NCBI GenBank assembly: GCA_964472525.1
Contig: CAYYLL010000010.1
Location: 1 to 64,000, forward strand
Source: SZUA-37 sp964472525
GTDB lineage: Bacteria > Pseudomonadota > Gammaproteobacteria > UBA6429 > Thiohalophilaceae
Direction: 5' to 3'
Length of the DNA stretch: 64,000 bases
In this document: piece by piece, positions 18,541 through 28,232 of the stretch
Layout of the letters: every line of letters starts with the position of its first letter
How positions within the stretch are numbered: position 1 is the first letter of the stretch
Program-made: the position numbers and the translations under genes
The notes under the pieces: model-generated
Told to the model about the DNA's origin: nothing
The model's database searches: none
What the model saw: only the letters and a program-made list of their open reading frames with translations

Positions 18541-20679
18541 ATGAGTGTGTTATATAAAAAGCCATTAAAAATAATTACGATTTTGATGTTGTTAATAGTT
18601 GGGCAAAGTTTGGCGATTTGTGCTCCCAATATTAACTCACAAAATATCAATTCAGGTAATGCTGCCGAACAAACGCACACATTAAATTTTGTTGATGCAG
18701 ATATTAACGCCCTAATAAATGCGGTTTCTCGCATTACAGGGGTTAACTTTATTGTTGATCCACGAGTGAAAGGCAAGGTTACGATTATTTCAAATAAAGG
18801 AATACCGAGCGCGGATGTTTATCAGGTTTTTCTTTCTGTATTAAAAGTGCATGGTTTTGCTGCGGTTGTCGGTCCTGATGTGACCAAAATTGTGCCTGAA
18901 GTAAATGCAAAGCAAGATGCGATCCCCTTTATGAGTAAGCGAATTTTGAATGGTGGAGATGAATTTGTCACGCGTGTTATCGAAGTACGTTATATTGACG
19001 CGGCACAGCTTGTGCCAATTTTACGACCACTTGTGCCACAACGAGGTCATTTAGCCGCTTATCCCGCATCAAATGTATTGGTTATTTCTGATAGCGCAGC
19101 CAATATTATGCGTTTAGAAAAAATAATCAGGCGTATTGATCAGGTAACCAGTGATGAAGTCGAGGTTATTCCCTTAGAACATGCAACAGCAACTGAAGTT
19201 GTTAGAATTATGCAACAACTGGGAAATCTAAATCCAAAACAAAAACGCAATATGAACGTTATTGCAGATGACCGAACCAATAGTATTTTATTAGGCGGGT
19301 CAAGATCATCACGCATTCGTGCACGTGCACTTATTTCACATTTAGATACGCCGATGGATTTTAGTGGTAATACACATGTTATTTATTTACGTAACGCTGT
19401 TGCAAAAGATCTGGTGCCAGTGTTAACGGGTATTAGTAAAAGTATTGCTTCGGGAGGTAAGGGTAAAAGTACTAGTTCAGCTTCTTCTGGTATTATTATT
19501 AAAGCACACGAAGGTACGAATTCCCTTGTTATTACCGCACCTGCTAATGTTTTACGGTCATTAAAAAGAGTGATTCAACGTTTGGATATTCGTCGTGCGC
19601 AAGTGTTGGTTGAAGCAGTCATTGCTGAAGTGTCAGAAGAGTCAACCAGAGAACTCGGTGTTCAATGGGCTGGCGGTGGAAAAAACTCGTCACGTCCAGT
19701 TGGTTTAATTAATTTTAATAATGGCTATAGTGCGGTTAATTTACTATCAAGTACGCCGCCACCTGCAATTGGTTTAAGTTTGGGTTTGGGTGATTTTATA
19801 GGTACGAGTCGCATAGGTGCTTTAATTCGGGCACTGTCCGCTGATGTTGGTACTAATATTTTATCGACGCCTAGCCTGGTGACTATTGACAATAAAGAAG
19901 CCGAAATAGTGGTGGGGCAGAACGTTCCTTTTATTACGGGTTCGTTTAGCGGCACAGGCTCGGGCGGCTCAAACCCAACTAATCCATTTACAACCATCAA
20001 GCGTCAGGATGTGGGTTTAACATTAAAAATTAAACCACAAATTAATGAAGGTAATGCGATTAAACTGGATGTTCAACAAGAAGTTTCGAGTTTAAGCCCA
20101 AGTACAGTGGGTGCCGATCTTATTACTAATAAGCGTTCAATAAAAACAACTGTCATGGTTGAAGATGGGGGTATCGTTGTTTTAGGTGGTTTAATAGAAG
20201 AAAAACTGCGTGAAGATGAGCAACGTGTCCCAATTTTAGGCGAGATACCTATTTTAGGATTATTGTTTCGTTATAACAAAACAACCAAGGTTAAAACAAA
20301 CTTAATGGTCTTTATCCATCCTCAAATAATGAAGGATGCTTCCATGTTAAGAAGTCTGACGAATGAAAAGTATAACTTTATTCGGGCCAAACAACTTGCC
20401 ATACGCGAGCGTGGCGTTAAATTAATGAATAATAAAGAGTCACCATTGTTGCCTGATATGAAAGAATTTTTAAATTTACCACCCGCTTATGATGACTCTG
20501 AAGAAGCCGGCACCCAGATTCTTATGCCGCCTGTTATCGAAGAAACTTCGGCAACAAATAATGATATTCGGTTACCACCTTCTGCCGATTCGGTTAAAGG
20601 TACTAAAAAAAGTGTTAAGAAAACGGGCAGTCAATTTATAGATGCAGTTCCACCAAAGCTTGATAAGCCTTCAGAGTAA
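18541..20679 (+). CDS. gspD: Type II secretion secretin GspD
   Basis: The outer-membrane channel of type II secretion. After a signal peptide ending near SLAICA come the N0 domain (NFVDADINALINAVSRITGVNFIVDP), N1-N3 repeats, and the secretin barrel with LSTPSLVTIDNKEAEIVVGQNVPF and VVLGGLIEEKLREDEQRVPILGEIP. The C-terminal extension of about 90 residues is rich in Pro and Lys. The frame opens at a TTG at 18508, but the ATG at 18541 gives a clean signal peptide and follows GAAAGAAG, so it is preferred. No gspS pilotin gene is nearby. Confidence 0.95.
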   Translation: MSVLYKKPLKIITILMLLIVGQSLAICAPNINSQNINSGNAAEQTHTLNFVDADINALINAVSRITGVNFIVDPRVKGKVTIISNKGIPSADVYQVFLSVLKVHGFAAVVGPDVTKIVPEVNAKQDAIPFMSKRILNGGDEFVTRVIEVRYIDAAQLVPILRPLVPQRGHLAAYPASNVLVISDSAANIMRLEKIIRRIDQVTSDEVEVIPLEHATATEVVRIMQQLGNLNPKQKRNMNVIADDRTNSILLGGSRSSRIRARALISHLDTPMDFSGNTHVIYLRNAVAKDLVPVLTGISKSIASGGKGKSTSSASSGIIIKAHEGTNSLVITAPANVLRSLKRVIQRLDIRRAQVLVEAVIAEVSEESTRELGVQWAGGGKNSSRPVGLINFNNGYSAVNLLSSTPPPAIGLSLGLGDFIGTSRIGALIRALSADVGTNILSTPSLVTIDNKEAEIVVGQNVPFITGSFSGTGSGGSNPTNPFTTIKRQDVGLTLKIKPQINEGNAIKLDVQQEVSSLSPSTVGADLITNKRSIKTTVMVEDGGIVVLGGLIEEKLREDEQRVPILGEIPILGLLFRYNKTTKVKTNLMVFIHPQIMKDASMLRSLTNEKYNFIRAKQLAIRERGVKLMNNKESPLLPDMKEFLNLPPAYDDSEEAGTQILMPPVIEETSATNNDIRLPPSADSVKGTKKSVKKTGSQFIDAVPPKLDKPSE

Positions 20680-20693
20680 TTGAGGCCAATACC

Positions 20694-22202
20694 TTGAATG
20701 ATCTTGCTACGACAGAACGCAGCGCAGGCACAAGAGCTTTATTATCATTTGCTTTTGCTAAACGGCATGGTGTATTAGTTACCGGTTTATATGATGAGCA
20801 TGTCGAAGTAACACATACCCCCAATGTTAACACTCAAATTTTGCTTGAACTTCGTCGCCATTATGGTGTGCCATTAGAAATTCGAACAGTTGAGACAGAT
20901 GAATTTGAGCGCCAATTGCAGGCGAGTTACGAGTCTCATTCTGACGAAACAATGGAAATGATGGAGGGTATTGGTGATGAACTGGATCTCGAAAGTCTTG
21001 CTGATGCACTTCCTTTAACCGAAGACTTATTAGAAACCGAAGACGATGCACCAATTATTCGTTTAATTAATGCCTTATTAACGCAGGCGGTTAAACAGAA
21101 TGCCTCCGATATTCATATCGAACCGTTTGAAAACCGATTATTAGTTCGTATGCGTGTGGATGGTGTGATGCGTGAGGTATTGCAACCTCAACGTGTTCTA
21201 GCACCTCTTATTACCTCACGTATTAAAGTGATGGCAAAGTTGGATATTGCCGAAAAACGTTTACCTCAAGACGGGCGTATATCGTTACGTATTGCAGGTC
21301 GTGCGGTTGACGTGCGGGTTTCCACGCTGCCATCTGGGCATGGTGAACGAGTTGTACTGCGTTTATTGGACAAACAAGCCGGTCGATTGGATTTATTTCA
21401 ACTCGGGATGGCCGTTGAAACAACGGTCACCATTGACCGTTTAATCCGCCGCCCACACGGTATTGTGCTAGTGACCGGGCCAACCGGTTCAGGTAAAACA
21501 ACTACACTCTATGCTGCATTAGAACGTTTAAATGATGCCACCCGAAATATTATGACCGTGGAAGATCCTATCGAATACTACATTGATGGGATTGGACAGA
21601 CGCAGGTTAATACCAAAGTAGAATTGACTTTTGCGCGGGGTTTACGTGCAATTTTACGACAGGATCCTGACGTAGTGATGGTTGGTGAAATCCGCGATCT
21701 GGAAACAGTACAAATTGCGGTACAGGCAAGTTTAACGGGGCATCTGGTTTTTTCGACCTTACATACCAACACGGCCATTGGTGCGATTACACGTTTACGT
21801 GACATGGGCGTTGAACCGTTTCTGCTTTCATCCAGCTTGTTGGGTGTGATTGCACAACGCTTAGTGCGTACCTTATGTGAATTTTGTAAACACCCTAAAA
21901 CAGCCGACGTCGCCGAGTGTTTGGCTCTAGGTGTCGCGCCAGAGCAGCCACCTATTATTTATGAAGGCGCGGGATGTGATGAATGTAATAATCTGGGGTA
22001 TAAAGGTCGGTTAGGTATTTATGAACTTATTGAAGTTGATGATGTATTAAGAACAATGATTCACGATGGTTCTAGCGAGCAAAAAATCGAAGCACATGTG
22101 CGAGGTGTGTCAGCCAGTATTCGTAAAGATGGCATACGCCGAGTATTGTCCGGTGAAACATCATTAGAAGAAATTACGCGTGTTGCGTACGAGGAATCCT
22201 AA
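20694..22202 (+). CDS. gspE: Type II secretion ATPase GspE
   Basis: The cytoplasmic motor of type II secretion. The N1E and linker region (about 1-120) is followed by the RecA-like domain: Walker A GPTGSGKTTTLYAAL, Asp box MTVEDPIEYYI, Walker B VVMVGEIRDLET, His box FSTLHTN. A tetracysteine zinc site is present (CEFC and CDECNN). Length 502 residues. The start is a TTG at 20694 with GAGG 8 nt upstream. It lies 14 nt after gspD and 3 nt before gspF. Confidence 0.97.
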   Translation: MNDLATTERSAGTRALLSFAFAKRHGVLVTGLYDEHVEVTHTPNVNTQILLELRRHYGVPLEIRTVETDEFERQLQASYESHSDETMEMMEGIGDELDLESLADALPLTEDLLETEDDAPIIRLINALLTQAVKQNASDIHIEPFENRLLVRMRVDGVMREVLQPQRVLAPLITSRIKVMAKLDIAEKRLPQDGRISLRIAGRAVDVRVSTLPSGHGERVVLRLLDKQAGRLDLFQLGMAVETTVTIDRLIRRPHGIVLVTGPTGSGKTTTLYAALERLNDATRNIMTVEDPIEYYIDGIGQTQVNTKVELTFARGLRAILRQDPDVVMVGEIRDLETVQIAVQASLTGHLVFSTLHTNTAIGAITRLRDMGVEPFLLSSSLLGVIAQRLVRTLCEFCKHPKTADVAECLALGVAPEQPPIIYEGAGCDECNNLGYKGRLGIYELIEVDDVLRTMIHDGSSEQKIEAHVRGVSASIRKDGIRRVLSGETSLEEITRVAYEES

Positions 22203-22205
22203 CCC

Positions 22206-23420
22206 ATGGCTGCTTTTGAATACATTGCACTCGATACCAATGGCCGTGAGAAAAAAGGTATATTAGAAGGCGATTCAGCACGCCATGTTCGGCAACAATT
22301 ACGTGAACAAGGTTTATTGGCCACCTCGGTGGATGAAGTTGTGCAACATGCGTCAGCAAAATCGAGCGGTTTTGGTGTACAACGGAGCATTAGTGCGGCG
22401 GACTTGTCGTTGATAACGCGGCAATTAGCAACGTTAACAAAATCAGGTTTACCTTTAGATGAGGCAACGGCAACTGTCGCCAAACAAACTGAAAAGCCAC
22501 GTTTGCAGCGCTTAATTTTGGGGATCCGAGCAAAAATTCTTGAAGGCCACTCACTTGCCGATGGCATGGCGCAATTCCCACATGTTTTTAGTAATTTGTA
22601 TCGCTCAACGGTTGCTGCGGGTGAGCAAACCGGGCATCTTGATGTCGTTTTAGAACGTTTGGCAGACTATACCGAAAGCAAACAACGGTTACAAAACAAG
22701 ATTAAGATGGCATTACTGTATCCGGTTATATTAACGTTAATGGCGACTGTTATTGTGTCTTTTTTGCTCGCTTATGTTGTTCCCGAGGTGGTTAAAGTAT
22801 TTGAAGATTCGGGACAAATGTTACCCTTAATTACCCGTTTAATGATTGCCGCAAGTGATTTTCTGGTTGAGTATTATTGGCTTATCATTTTGGTAATTGT
22901 GGCCGGTATTTCAACGTTCAGTATGGTATATAAACAACCTGCGGGCAAAGAAAAGATACACAAAATTTGGTTAAAACTTCCTTTGGTCGGGCGTTTAGTC
23001 CGTGGTTCGAATACGGCTCGTTTTACGCGAACCTTGAGTATTTTGGTTGCTAGTGGTGTCCCTCTACTAGATGCACTTAAAATTTCGGGGCAAGTGGTTG
23101 AAAACTTACCCATGCGTCATGCCATTCTTGAAGCAGGTTTGCGCGTAAGAGAAGGCTCAAATTTGGCCAAGTCTCTGGATGTAAGTGGTTATTTCCCGCC
23201 TATTGTGGTGAATTTAATTGCAAGTGGGGAAGTCAGTGGTAATCTGGGTGAAATGCTAGAGCGTTCATCGGTCAATCAGGAACAGGAACTAGAAACATTG
23301 ATATCCACATTAATGGGTTTATTAGAGCCCTTGTTAATTTTAGTGATGGCGGCTGTTGTCTTAATGATAGTACTTGCCATTTTATTACCAATATTTAATT
23401 TAAACCAACTTGTGCAATAA
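22206..23420 (+). CDS. gspF: Type II secretion platform protein GspF
   Basis: An inner-membrane platform protein and partner of GspE and GspL. Two GspF domains are visible, at ITRQLATLTKSGLPLDEA and FTRTLSILVASGVPLLDAL, with three membrane helices, the last at the extreme C-terminus. The N-terminal sequence MAAFEYIALDTNGREKKGIL is typical. Length 404 residues. It is a paralogue of PilC at 13.6-14.8 kb, but its genes and partners are those of the gsp operon. Confidence 0.97.
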   Translation: MAAFEYIALDTNGREKKGILEGDSARHVRQQLREQGLLATSVDEVVQHASAKSSGFGVQRSISAADLSLITRQLATLTKSGLPLDEATATVAKQTEKPRLQRLILGIRAKILEGHSLADGMAQFPHVFSNLYRSTVAAGEQTGHLDVVLERLADYTESKQRLQNKIKMALLYPVILTLMATVIVSFLLAYVVPEVVKVFEDSGQMLPLITRLMIAASDFLVEYYWLIILVIVAGISTFSMVYKQPAGKEKIHKIWLKLPLVGRLVRGSNTARFTRTLSILVASGVPLLDALKISGQVVENLPMRHAILEAGLRVREGSNLAKSLDVSGYFPPIVVNLIASGEVSGNLGEMLERSSVNQEQELETLISTLMGLLEPLLILVMAAVVLMIVLAILLPIFNLNQLVQ

Positions 23421-23458
23421 ATGGATATTCTCAAGTTAAGTTGTAACAGGACATTAAA

Positions 23459-23887
23459 ATGAAACAAAATAGTATAGATAAGAAACAGGGTTTTACCCTG
23501 ATAGAAGTGATGGTAGTGGTGGTGATTCTTGGAATTTTAGGTGCCGTCGTATTACCGAACATTATGGATGCACCTGAAAAAGCACGCATTGTTAAAGCTA
23601 AACAGGATATAGCCCAACTCGAGTCAGCATTAGATCGTTATAAGCTGGATAATTTCCGCTATCCAACAACCGATCAGGGTTTAGAAGCTCTGGTTAAAAA
23701 ACCAACGAGTGCGCCTGAACCAAAAAATTATAAAACATCGGGTTATATTAAAAAATTAAAAACGGATCCCTGGGGATCTGCTTATTTATATTTAAGCCCG
23801 GGTGTGCATGGCAAAATTGATATTTATTCCTATGGCCCGGATCAACAGCAAAGTGAAGATGATATCGGTAACTGGAATATTAACTAG
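23459..23887 (+). CDS. gspG: Major pseudopilin GspG
   Basis: The major subunit of the periplasmic pseudopilus. An 11-residue leader ends in KKQG, followed by FTLIEVMVVVVILGILGAVV with Glu at +5. The C-terminal half keeps the family signatures RYPTTDQGLEALV and DPWGSAYLYLSPG, part of the calcium-binding region. Length 142 residues. AACAGGA precedes the ATG. Confidence 0.97.
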   Translation: MKQNSIDKKQGFTLIEVMVVVVILGILGAVVLPNIMDAPEKARIVKAKQDIAQLESALDRYKLDNFRYPTTDQGLEALVKKPTSAPEPKNYKTSGYIKKLKTDPWGSAYLYLSPGVHGKIDIYSYGPDQQQSEDDIGNWNIN

Positions 23888-23919
23888 GTTTGTTTGCAGA
23901 TAAATGACGGTCAACAGAA

Positions 23920-24459
23920 ATGTCGATAGGGAGACAAGTTTTAATTAATAGTCAGGCAGTTAAAAAAGTCCAAGGTTTCACCTTAATTGAAATCATGGTG
24001 GTGATTGCTATTATGGGAATCATGTTAGGTTTAGGAATGTTCGCCTTTGGTGATGGTGGCTTATCCGAAAAGCTTGAGCAGGAATCACAGCGTTTATATG
24101 GTTTGATTAAACTGGCACAAGAAGAAGCTATCTTGCAATCAAAAGAACTTGCTTTGGAATTAGATCGTGATGGCTATGTTTTTAAAGAATTAAATAGTGG
24201 GAAATGGGTTGCTATTTCATCGGATAAGCTTTTTAGAAAACGAAGTTTAACCGCAGGAATTGAACTTAGCCTTGAGGTTGAAGATGTAAACTTAGCATTA
24301 AAGAGCAAAGAAGAAAACACGCCTATTCGAATATATATTTTATCCAGTGGTGAGTTAACGCCCTTTGAGATGACGTTAAAGATAGCTGATTTAAGCCAAT
24401 TTTTTAAAATAACAGGTATGGAAACCGGCCAGTTAAGTTTAAAAAAACAGGATATATAA
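23920..24459 (+). CDS. gspH: Minor pseudopilin GspH
   Basis: A minor pseudopilin with a 19-residue leader ending in VQG, followed by FTLIEIMVVIAIMGIMLGLG. The periplasmic part contains ESQRLYGLIKLAQEEAILQSKELAL, which is typical of GspH. Length 179 residues. It follows gspG after 32 nt. The ATG at 23920 lacks a strong ribosome site. Confidence 0.92.
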   Translation: MSIGRQVLINSQAVKKVQGFTLIEIMVVIAIMGIMLGLGMFAFGDGGLSEKLEQESQRLYGLIKLAQEEAILQSKELALELDRDGYVFKELNSGKWVAISSDKLFRKRSLTAGIELSLEVEDVNLALKSKEENTPIRIYILSSGELTPFEMTLKIADLSQFFKITGMETGQLSLKKQDI

Positions 24460-24460
24460 A

Positions 24461-24886
24461 ATGATGTTTAAGTTGCATGCAAAAAAAAATAATTATTTAA
24501 TATCTTGTTGGCGGTATAAAGGTTTTACTTTATTAGAAGTAATGGTGGCATTGTTAGTTGTGGCACTTGCATTAACGGCTTTAGTTAAAGGTACTGCTGG
24601 AAAAGTTAATAATGCAAATGAATTACGGAATAAAACATTTGCACAATGGGTTGCTGTTAATAAGATAAATGAATGGCGCGCGCAAAACTTATTTCCTGCT
24701 ATTACAAGAACAACAGGTCAGCAGATGATGGGTAAACAGGAATGGTATTGGTCTACACAGGTAATTAAAACCGAAAATAAAAATATTCGTCGAGTTGAAA
24801 TAAGTGTTTATAACGATGAAGAAATGAGGAGCAAGAAATTACAGCCAGTTATTCGACTTACTTCATTTCTAAGTAAATCCTTATGA
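24461..24886 (+). CDS. gspI: Minor pseudopilin GspI
   Basis: A minor pseudopilin of the tip complex with GspJ and GspK. The 21-residue leader ends in RYKG and the processed helix begins FTLLEVMVALLVVALALTAL. AVNKINEWRAQN matches the family. AGGA lies 9 nt before the ATG at 24461. Its stop overlaps the gspJ start by 4 nt (ATGA). Confidence 0.93.
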   Translation: MMFKLHAKKNNYLISCWRYKGFTLLEVMVALLVVALALTALVKGTAGKVNNANELRNKTFAQWVAVNKINEWRAQNLFPAITRTTGQQMMGKQEWYWSTQVIKTENKNIRRVEISVYNDEEMRSKKLQPVIRLTSFLSKSL

Positions 24887-25524
24887 GTGAAAATAAAAAG
24901 TTAAATCAGTCTGGCTTCACTTTACTGGAATTATTGGTGGCGTTAAGTATCTTTGCGGTAATGTCCGTTATGATATTTGGAGGATTACGTGAAGTTATTA
25001 ATGTTCGAGCAACAACAGATAAACATACTGCCCGGTTAACCGCGTTACAACTGGCTTTTATGTATATTAGCCGTGATATAAGGCAGTTAAGTAATCGTAC
25101 GATCCGTGATGAGTATGGCGATAAATTAAAGGTATTGCAGTCTAACGACATAGGTAAGTATCGACTTGAACTAACACGAGATGGTTATCCCAATCCTGCG
25201 GGATTAAACCGTAGTTCATTGCAGCGTGTTGCTTATGGTGTTAATGATAATAAATTATATCGTTACCGTTGGAAAGTGTTGGACCGGGCTGAAGATAGCC
25301 TGCCAACAAAAACGTTATTATTAAATGATGTGAATGGTTTTAATTTAAGATTTCTGGAGGACGGTGATAGTTCCAGTACAACTCAAAAAAATCATTGGGT
25401 AACCGCCTGGCCACCACAATCTACGGACACTACGATTAAAAAATTTCCTAAAGTGATTGAAGTGACTTTTGAACTGGAAGACTGGGGACGATTTACACGT
25501 TTATTTATATTGCCTGAAAGGTAA
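24883..25524 (+). CDS. gspJ: Minor pseudopilin GspJ
   Basis: A minor pseudopilin of the tip complex. The leader of 11 residues ends in NQSG, followed by FTLLELLVALSIFAVMSVMI. The motifs ALQLAFMYISRDIRQL and LNDVNGFNLRFLEDG match the family. Length 213 residues. It overlaps gspI by 4 nt, so translation is coupled. Confidence 0.94.
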   Translation: MSENKKLNQSGFTLLELLVALSIFAVMSVMIFGGLREVINVRATTDKHTARLTALQLAFMYISRDIRQLSNRTIRDEYGDKLKVLQSNDIGKYRLELTRDGYPNPAGLNRSSLQRVAYGVNDNKLYRYRWKVLDRAEDSLPTKTLLLNDVNGFNLRFLEDGDSSSTTQKNHWVTAWPPQSTDTTIKKFPKVIEVTFELEDWGRFTRLFILPER

Positions 25525-25542
25525 TTAAATGAAGACAAAATA

Positions 25543-26487
25543 ATGTTAAAACAATCTACATTGCTTATAAATAAACAGACTGGCATTGCTTTAATCATGG
25601 TGTTGTTAGTTGTTGCATTAGTGACTATTATGGCGACAGGAATTGCAACGAAACAAAGATTGAGTACACGCAGAACGGGGAATCTACTTCACAACGAGCA
25701 AGCTTATATGTATTTGTTAGGTGCTGAAGATTGGGCTAAAAATATTTTAGTACAAGACTTTAAAGATAACAAAACAGATTCGTTTAATGATAATTGGGCG
25801 ATAAAACTTCCTCCTATACCCGTTGATGGTGGAACAATACAAGGTAAAATTGAAGACTTACAAGCACGTTTTAATCTTAATGATTTATTGAAAGCAGGGA
25901 ATAAGGATAAAGCAAGTATTACTATCTTCAGGAACTTATTAATTGAAAATAATATTGATACAGAAGTAACCGATGCCATTGTAGACTGGTTGGATGCCAA
26001 TCTGGACTCAACTATTCCCGCAGGTGCTGAAGATGGTTACTATTTAAATAAGAAAATTGCTTATCGTGCAGCGAATCGTTTAATGGCAAGTGCATCGGAG
26101 CTAGTAATGGTAAAAGGGTTTAATTATAAAAGCTATACAAAAATAGCACCTTATATTGTGGCTTTACCGATTTTTACACCACTCAATGTGAATACGGCAG
26201 GTGCTATGCAGCTCAGTATGCTATCAAATCAGATCAGCTTAACGGAAGCGAAGGATATTGTAAAAGCACGAGACAAGTCTGGATATAAGTCCGTAACTGA
26301 ATTTTTAGATCAGAATACATTGAAAGGGAAAAAGATAAATAAAGGGCTTATTTCAGTCAAGAGTGAATATTTTTTACTACAAGCACGTTCAGTCATAGGT
26401 AATGTACGTTCAGAACTCTATAGCATTTTATACCGTGATACTCATGGTAAAATAAAAGTATTATTACGAACACAGCGGAGAATATAA
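25543..26487 (+). CDS. gspK: Minor pseudopilin GspK
   Basis: The large tip pseudopilin. The leader of 14 residues ends in KQTG and is followed by IALIMVLLVVALVTIMATG. As expected for GspK the Glu at +5 is absent, which is why it caps the pseudopilus. The alpha-helical domain insert includes LQARFNLNDLL, DAIVDWLDANLD and PLNVNTAGAMQLSML. Length 314 residues. gspL starts directly after its stop. Confidence 0.95.
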   Translation: MLKQSTLLINKQTGIALIMVLLVVALVTIMATGIATKQRLSTRRTGNLLHNEQAYMYLLGAEDWAKNILVQDFKDNKTDSFNDNWAIKLPPIPVDGGTIQGKIEDLQARFNLNDLLKAGNKDKASITIFRNLLIENNIDTEVTDAIVDWLDANLDSTIPAGAEDGYYLNKKIAYRAANRLMASASELVMVKGFNYKSYTKIAPYIVALPIFTPLNVNTAGAMQLSMLSNQISLTEAKDIVKARDKSGYKSVTEFLDQNTLKGKKINKGLISVKSEYFLLQARSVIGNVRSELYSILYRDTHGKIKVLLRTQRRI

Positions 26488-27747
26488 ATGGCACGTGAGC
26501 TATTTATTTTTTTAGACTCTAGTCAAAAAAATATAACCAGTCTAGATCCTGCGCAAGCACATGGTCGCTGGGTGTTATGTAATAACGGGAGACCGTTAGG
26601 GACTTTAATTAAAGGGCCTCTTGTAGCTGCCGCAAAAGCAGCACAGGATGCACGCGTAATCATTATTGTGCCGGGTGAAGATGTTGTTATTGCAGAAGTG
26701 ACTTTGCCTGGGCAGAAAAAACAAAAATTACTGGCGGCACTTCCGTTTGCTTTGGAAGATCAACTGATTGATGATGTAGCCGACTTACACTTTGTACTGG
26801 GGCCTCGCCACGGTAATGGTGAATATGTCGTTGCGGTTGTTAATCGTGAACGGATGCAAATGTGGGTAGATATTTGTGATGAACTAGGTTTACGTGTTGA
26901 CGTTATGGTGCCGGATATTTTTGCATTATCAACTAATACCGGTACATGGACTATCTTATTAGAAGACACAAGGTCGATTGTTCGTACGGGCGTACATTCC
27001 GGTTTTGCGGTTGATCATAGTAATTTAAATCAGTTATTAAGTACAACAATCACTGATGCGGAGGGAGTAACCCCGGAAAAAATTGATATTATTGATTGTC
27101 GGGATATTAATATTAATGCCGATGACTTTAGTTTGGATTCAGGCATTGAGTTACACGTTAATAATTTTAAAAGTGATAGTTTGATTTGGATAGCAGAACA
27201 TTTTGACTATGAGGCACCCATCAATTTGCTTTTTGGGGAGTTCAGCCGTAAAGAAAAGGTGAAAGGCCAATTACGTAAATGGTACCCAGCAGCTATTTTG
27301 TTAGCTATTATAATACTATTAAATGTGACAACAAAAATTGTAAATTATATTTCATTAAGTAATGAGAATAAAAAATTAACAACTACAATGAATGCATTAT
27401 ACAAACGTACTTTCCCAGAAGCGAAACGTATCGTAAATGCACCTGCACAAATGCAACAAAAACTTCAGGTACTTCAGAGCCGAAGTGGTAATAGCCAGTC
27501 TAGTCTGGCTGCAATGTTAACCAAAATTACTCCTGTTTTGCGTGCAACACCCGGATTTATGATTAAATCATTACGTTATCAGGAAGGCCGTATTAATATT
27601 GAGGCCGAATTAAGAAACTTTGCGGCATTAAATCAATTGGAAAAATCATTATCTGAACGAGTAGGGATGAAGGTTGAAATTAAGTCTGCCTCACAAACTA
27701 AAAACAAAGTAATTAGCCGGATAGAAATTAAAAGGCAAGGTTCATGA
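26488..27747 (+). CDS. gspL: Type II secretion protein GspL
   Basis: Links the GspE ATPase to the membrane platform. An actin-like cytoplasmic domain (about 1-240, with VVIAEVTLPGQKKQKLLAALPFALEDQL) is followed by one membrane helix (about 267-290) and a ferredoxin-like periplasmic domain. Length 419 residues. GGAG precedes the ATG at 26488. It overlaps gspM by 4 nt. Confidence 0.95.
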   Translation: MARELFIFLDSSQKNITSLDPAQAHGRWVLCNNGRPLGTLIKGPLVAAAKAAQDARVIIIVPGEDVVIAEVTLPGQKKQKLLAALPFALEDQLIDDVADLHFVLGPRHGNGEYVVAVVNRERMQMWVDICDELGLRVDVMVPDIFALSTNTGTWTILLEDTRSIVRTGVHSGFAVDHSNLNQLLSTTITDAEGVTPEKIDIIDCRDININADDFSLDSGIELHVNNFKSDSLIWIAEHFDYEAPINLLFGEFSRKEKVKGQLRKWYPAAILLAIIILLNVTTKIVNYISLSNENKKLTTTMNALYKRTFPEAKRIVNAPAQMQQKLQVLQSRSGNSQSSLAAMLTKITPVLRATPGFMIKSLRYQEGRINIEAELRNFAALNQLEKSLSERVGMKVEIKSASQTKNKVISRIEIKRQGS

Positions 27748-28232
27748 ACGCAATTAAAGAATATCTCAATGGTCTTGAATCGCGTGAGCGTAATCTGGTT
27801 ATAGTTGCGGCCATTATGCTGGCATTAGTGATACCTTATCAATTTATTTGGAAACCTTTTTCTGAAAGTCTGCACAACACGGAAGTACGAGTAAAATCAC
27901 ACCGAAATCAACTTGCTATAATGAAACAGCAAGCAAATGAAATCAGCAAGCTTCGAGGAACGAGTACTATTGTTGCTCAACCCGGTAGGCAGTTTCTAAA
28001 TAATTTAATTAACACAGCCGCAAAAAGAAATGGTTTGGCAAACGCTCTGAATATAAAAGCAGATAGCCAAGATAATTTACGTGTTTCGATGGATAATGTT
28101 CCCTTTGATAACGTGATGAATTGGCTAGATCAATTGATATCTAGGAACGGAATTATAGTGAATAAATTAAACGTTGATCGGCAACCAGCCGTTGGGCGAG
28201 TGAATATTAGTGTTTATTTGGAAGCACCGTAA
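27744..28232 (+). CDS. gspM: Type II secretion protein GspM
   Basis: A small inner-membrane protein that pairs with GspL. The N-terminal sequence LNGLESRERNLVIVAAIMLALVIPYQFIWKPF gives the cytoplasmic stub and membrane helix, and the periplasmic part is ferredoxin-like. Length 162 residues. It overlaps gspL by 4 nt and gspN by 1 nt. Confidence 0.93.
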   Translation: MNAIKEYLNGLESRERNLVIVAAIMLALVIPYQFIWKPFSESLHNTEVRVKSHRNQLAIMKQQANEISKLRGTSTIVAQPGRQFLNNLINTAAKRNGLANALNIKADSQDNLRVSMDNVPFDNVMNWLDQLISRNGIIVNKLNVDRQPAVGRVNISVYLEAP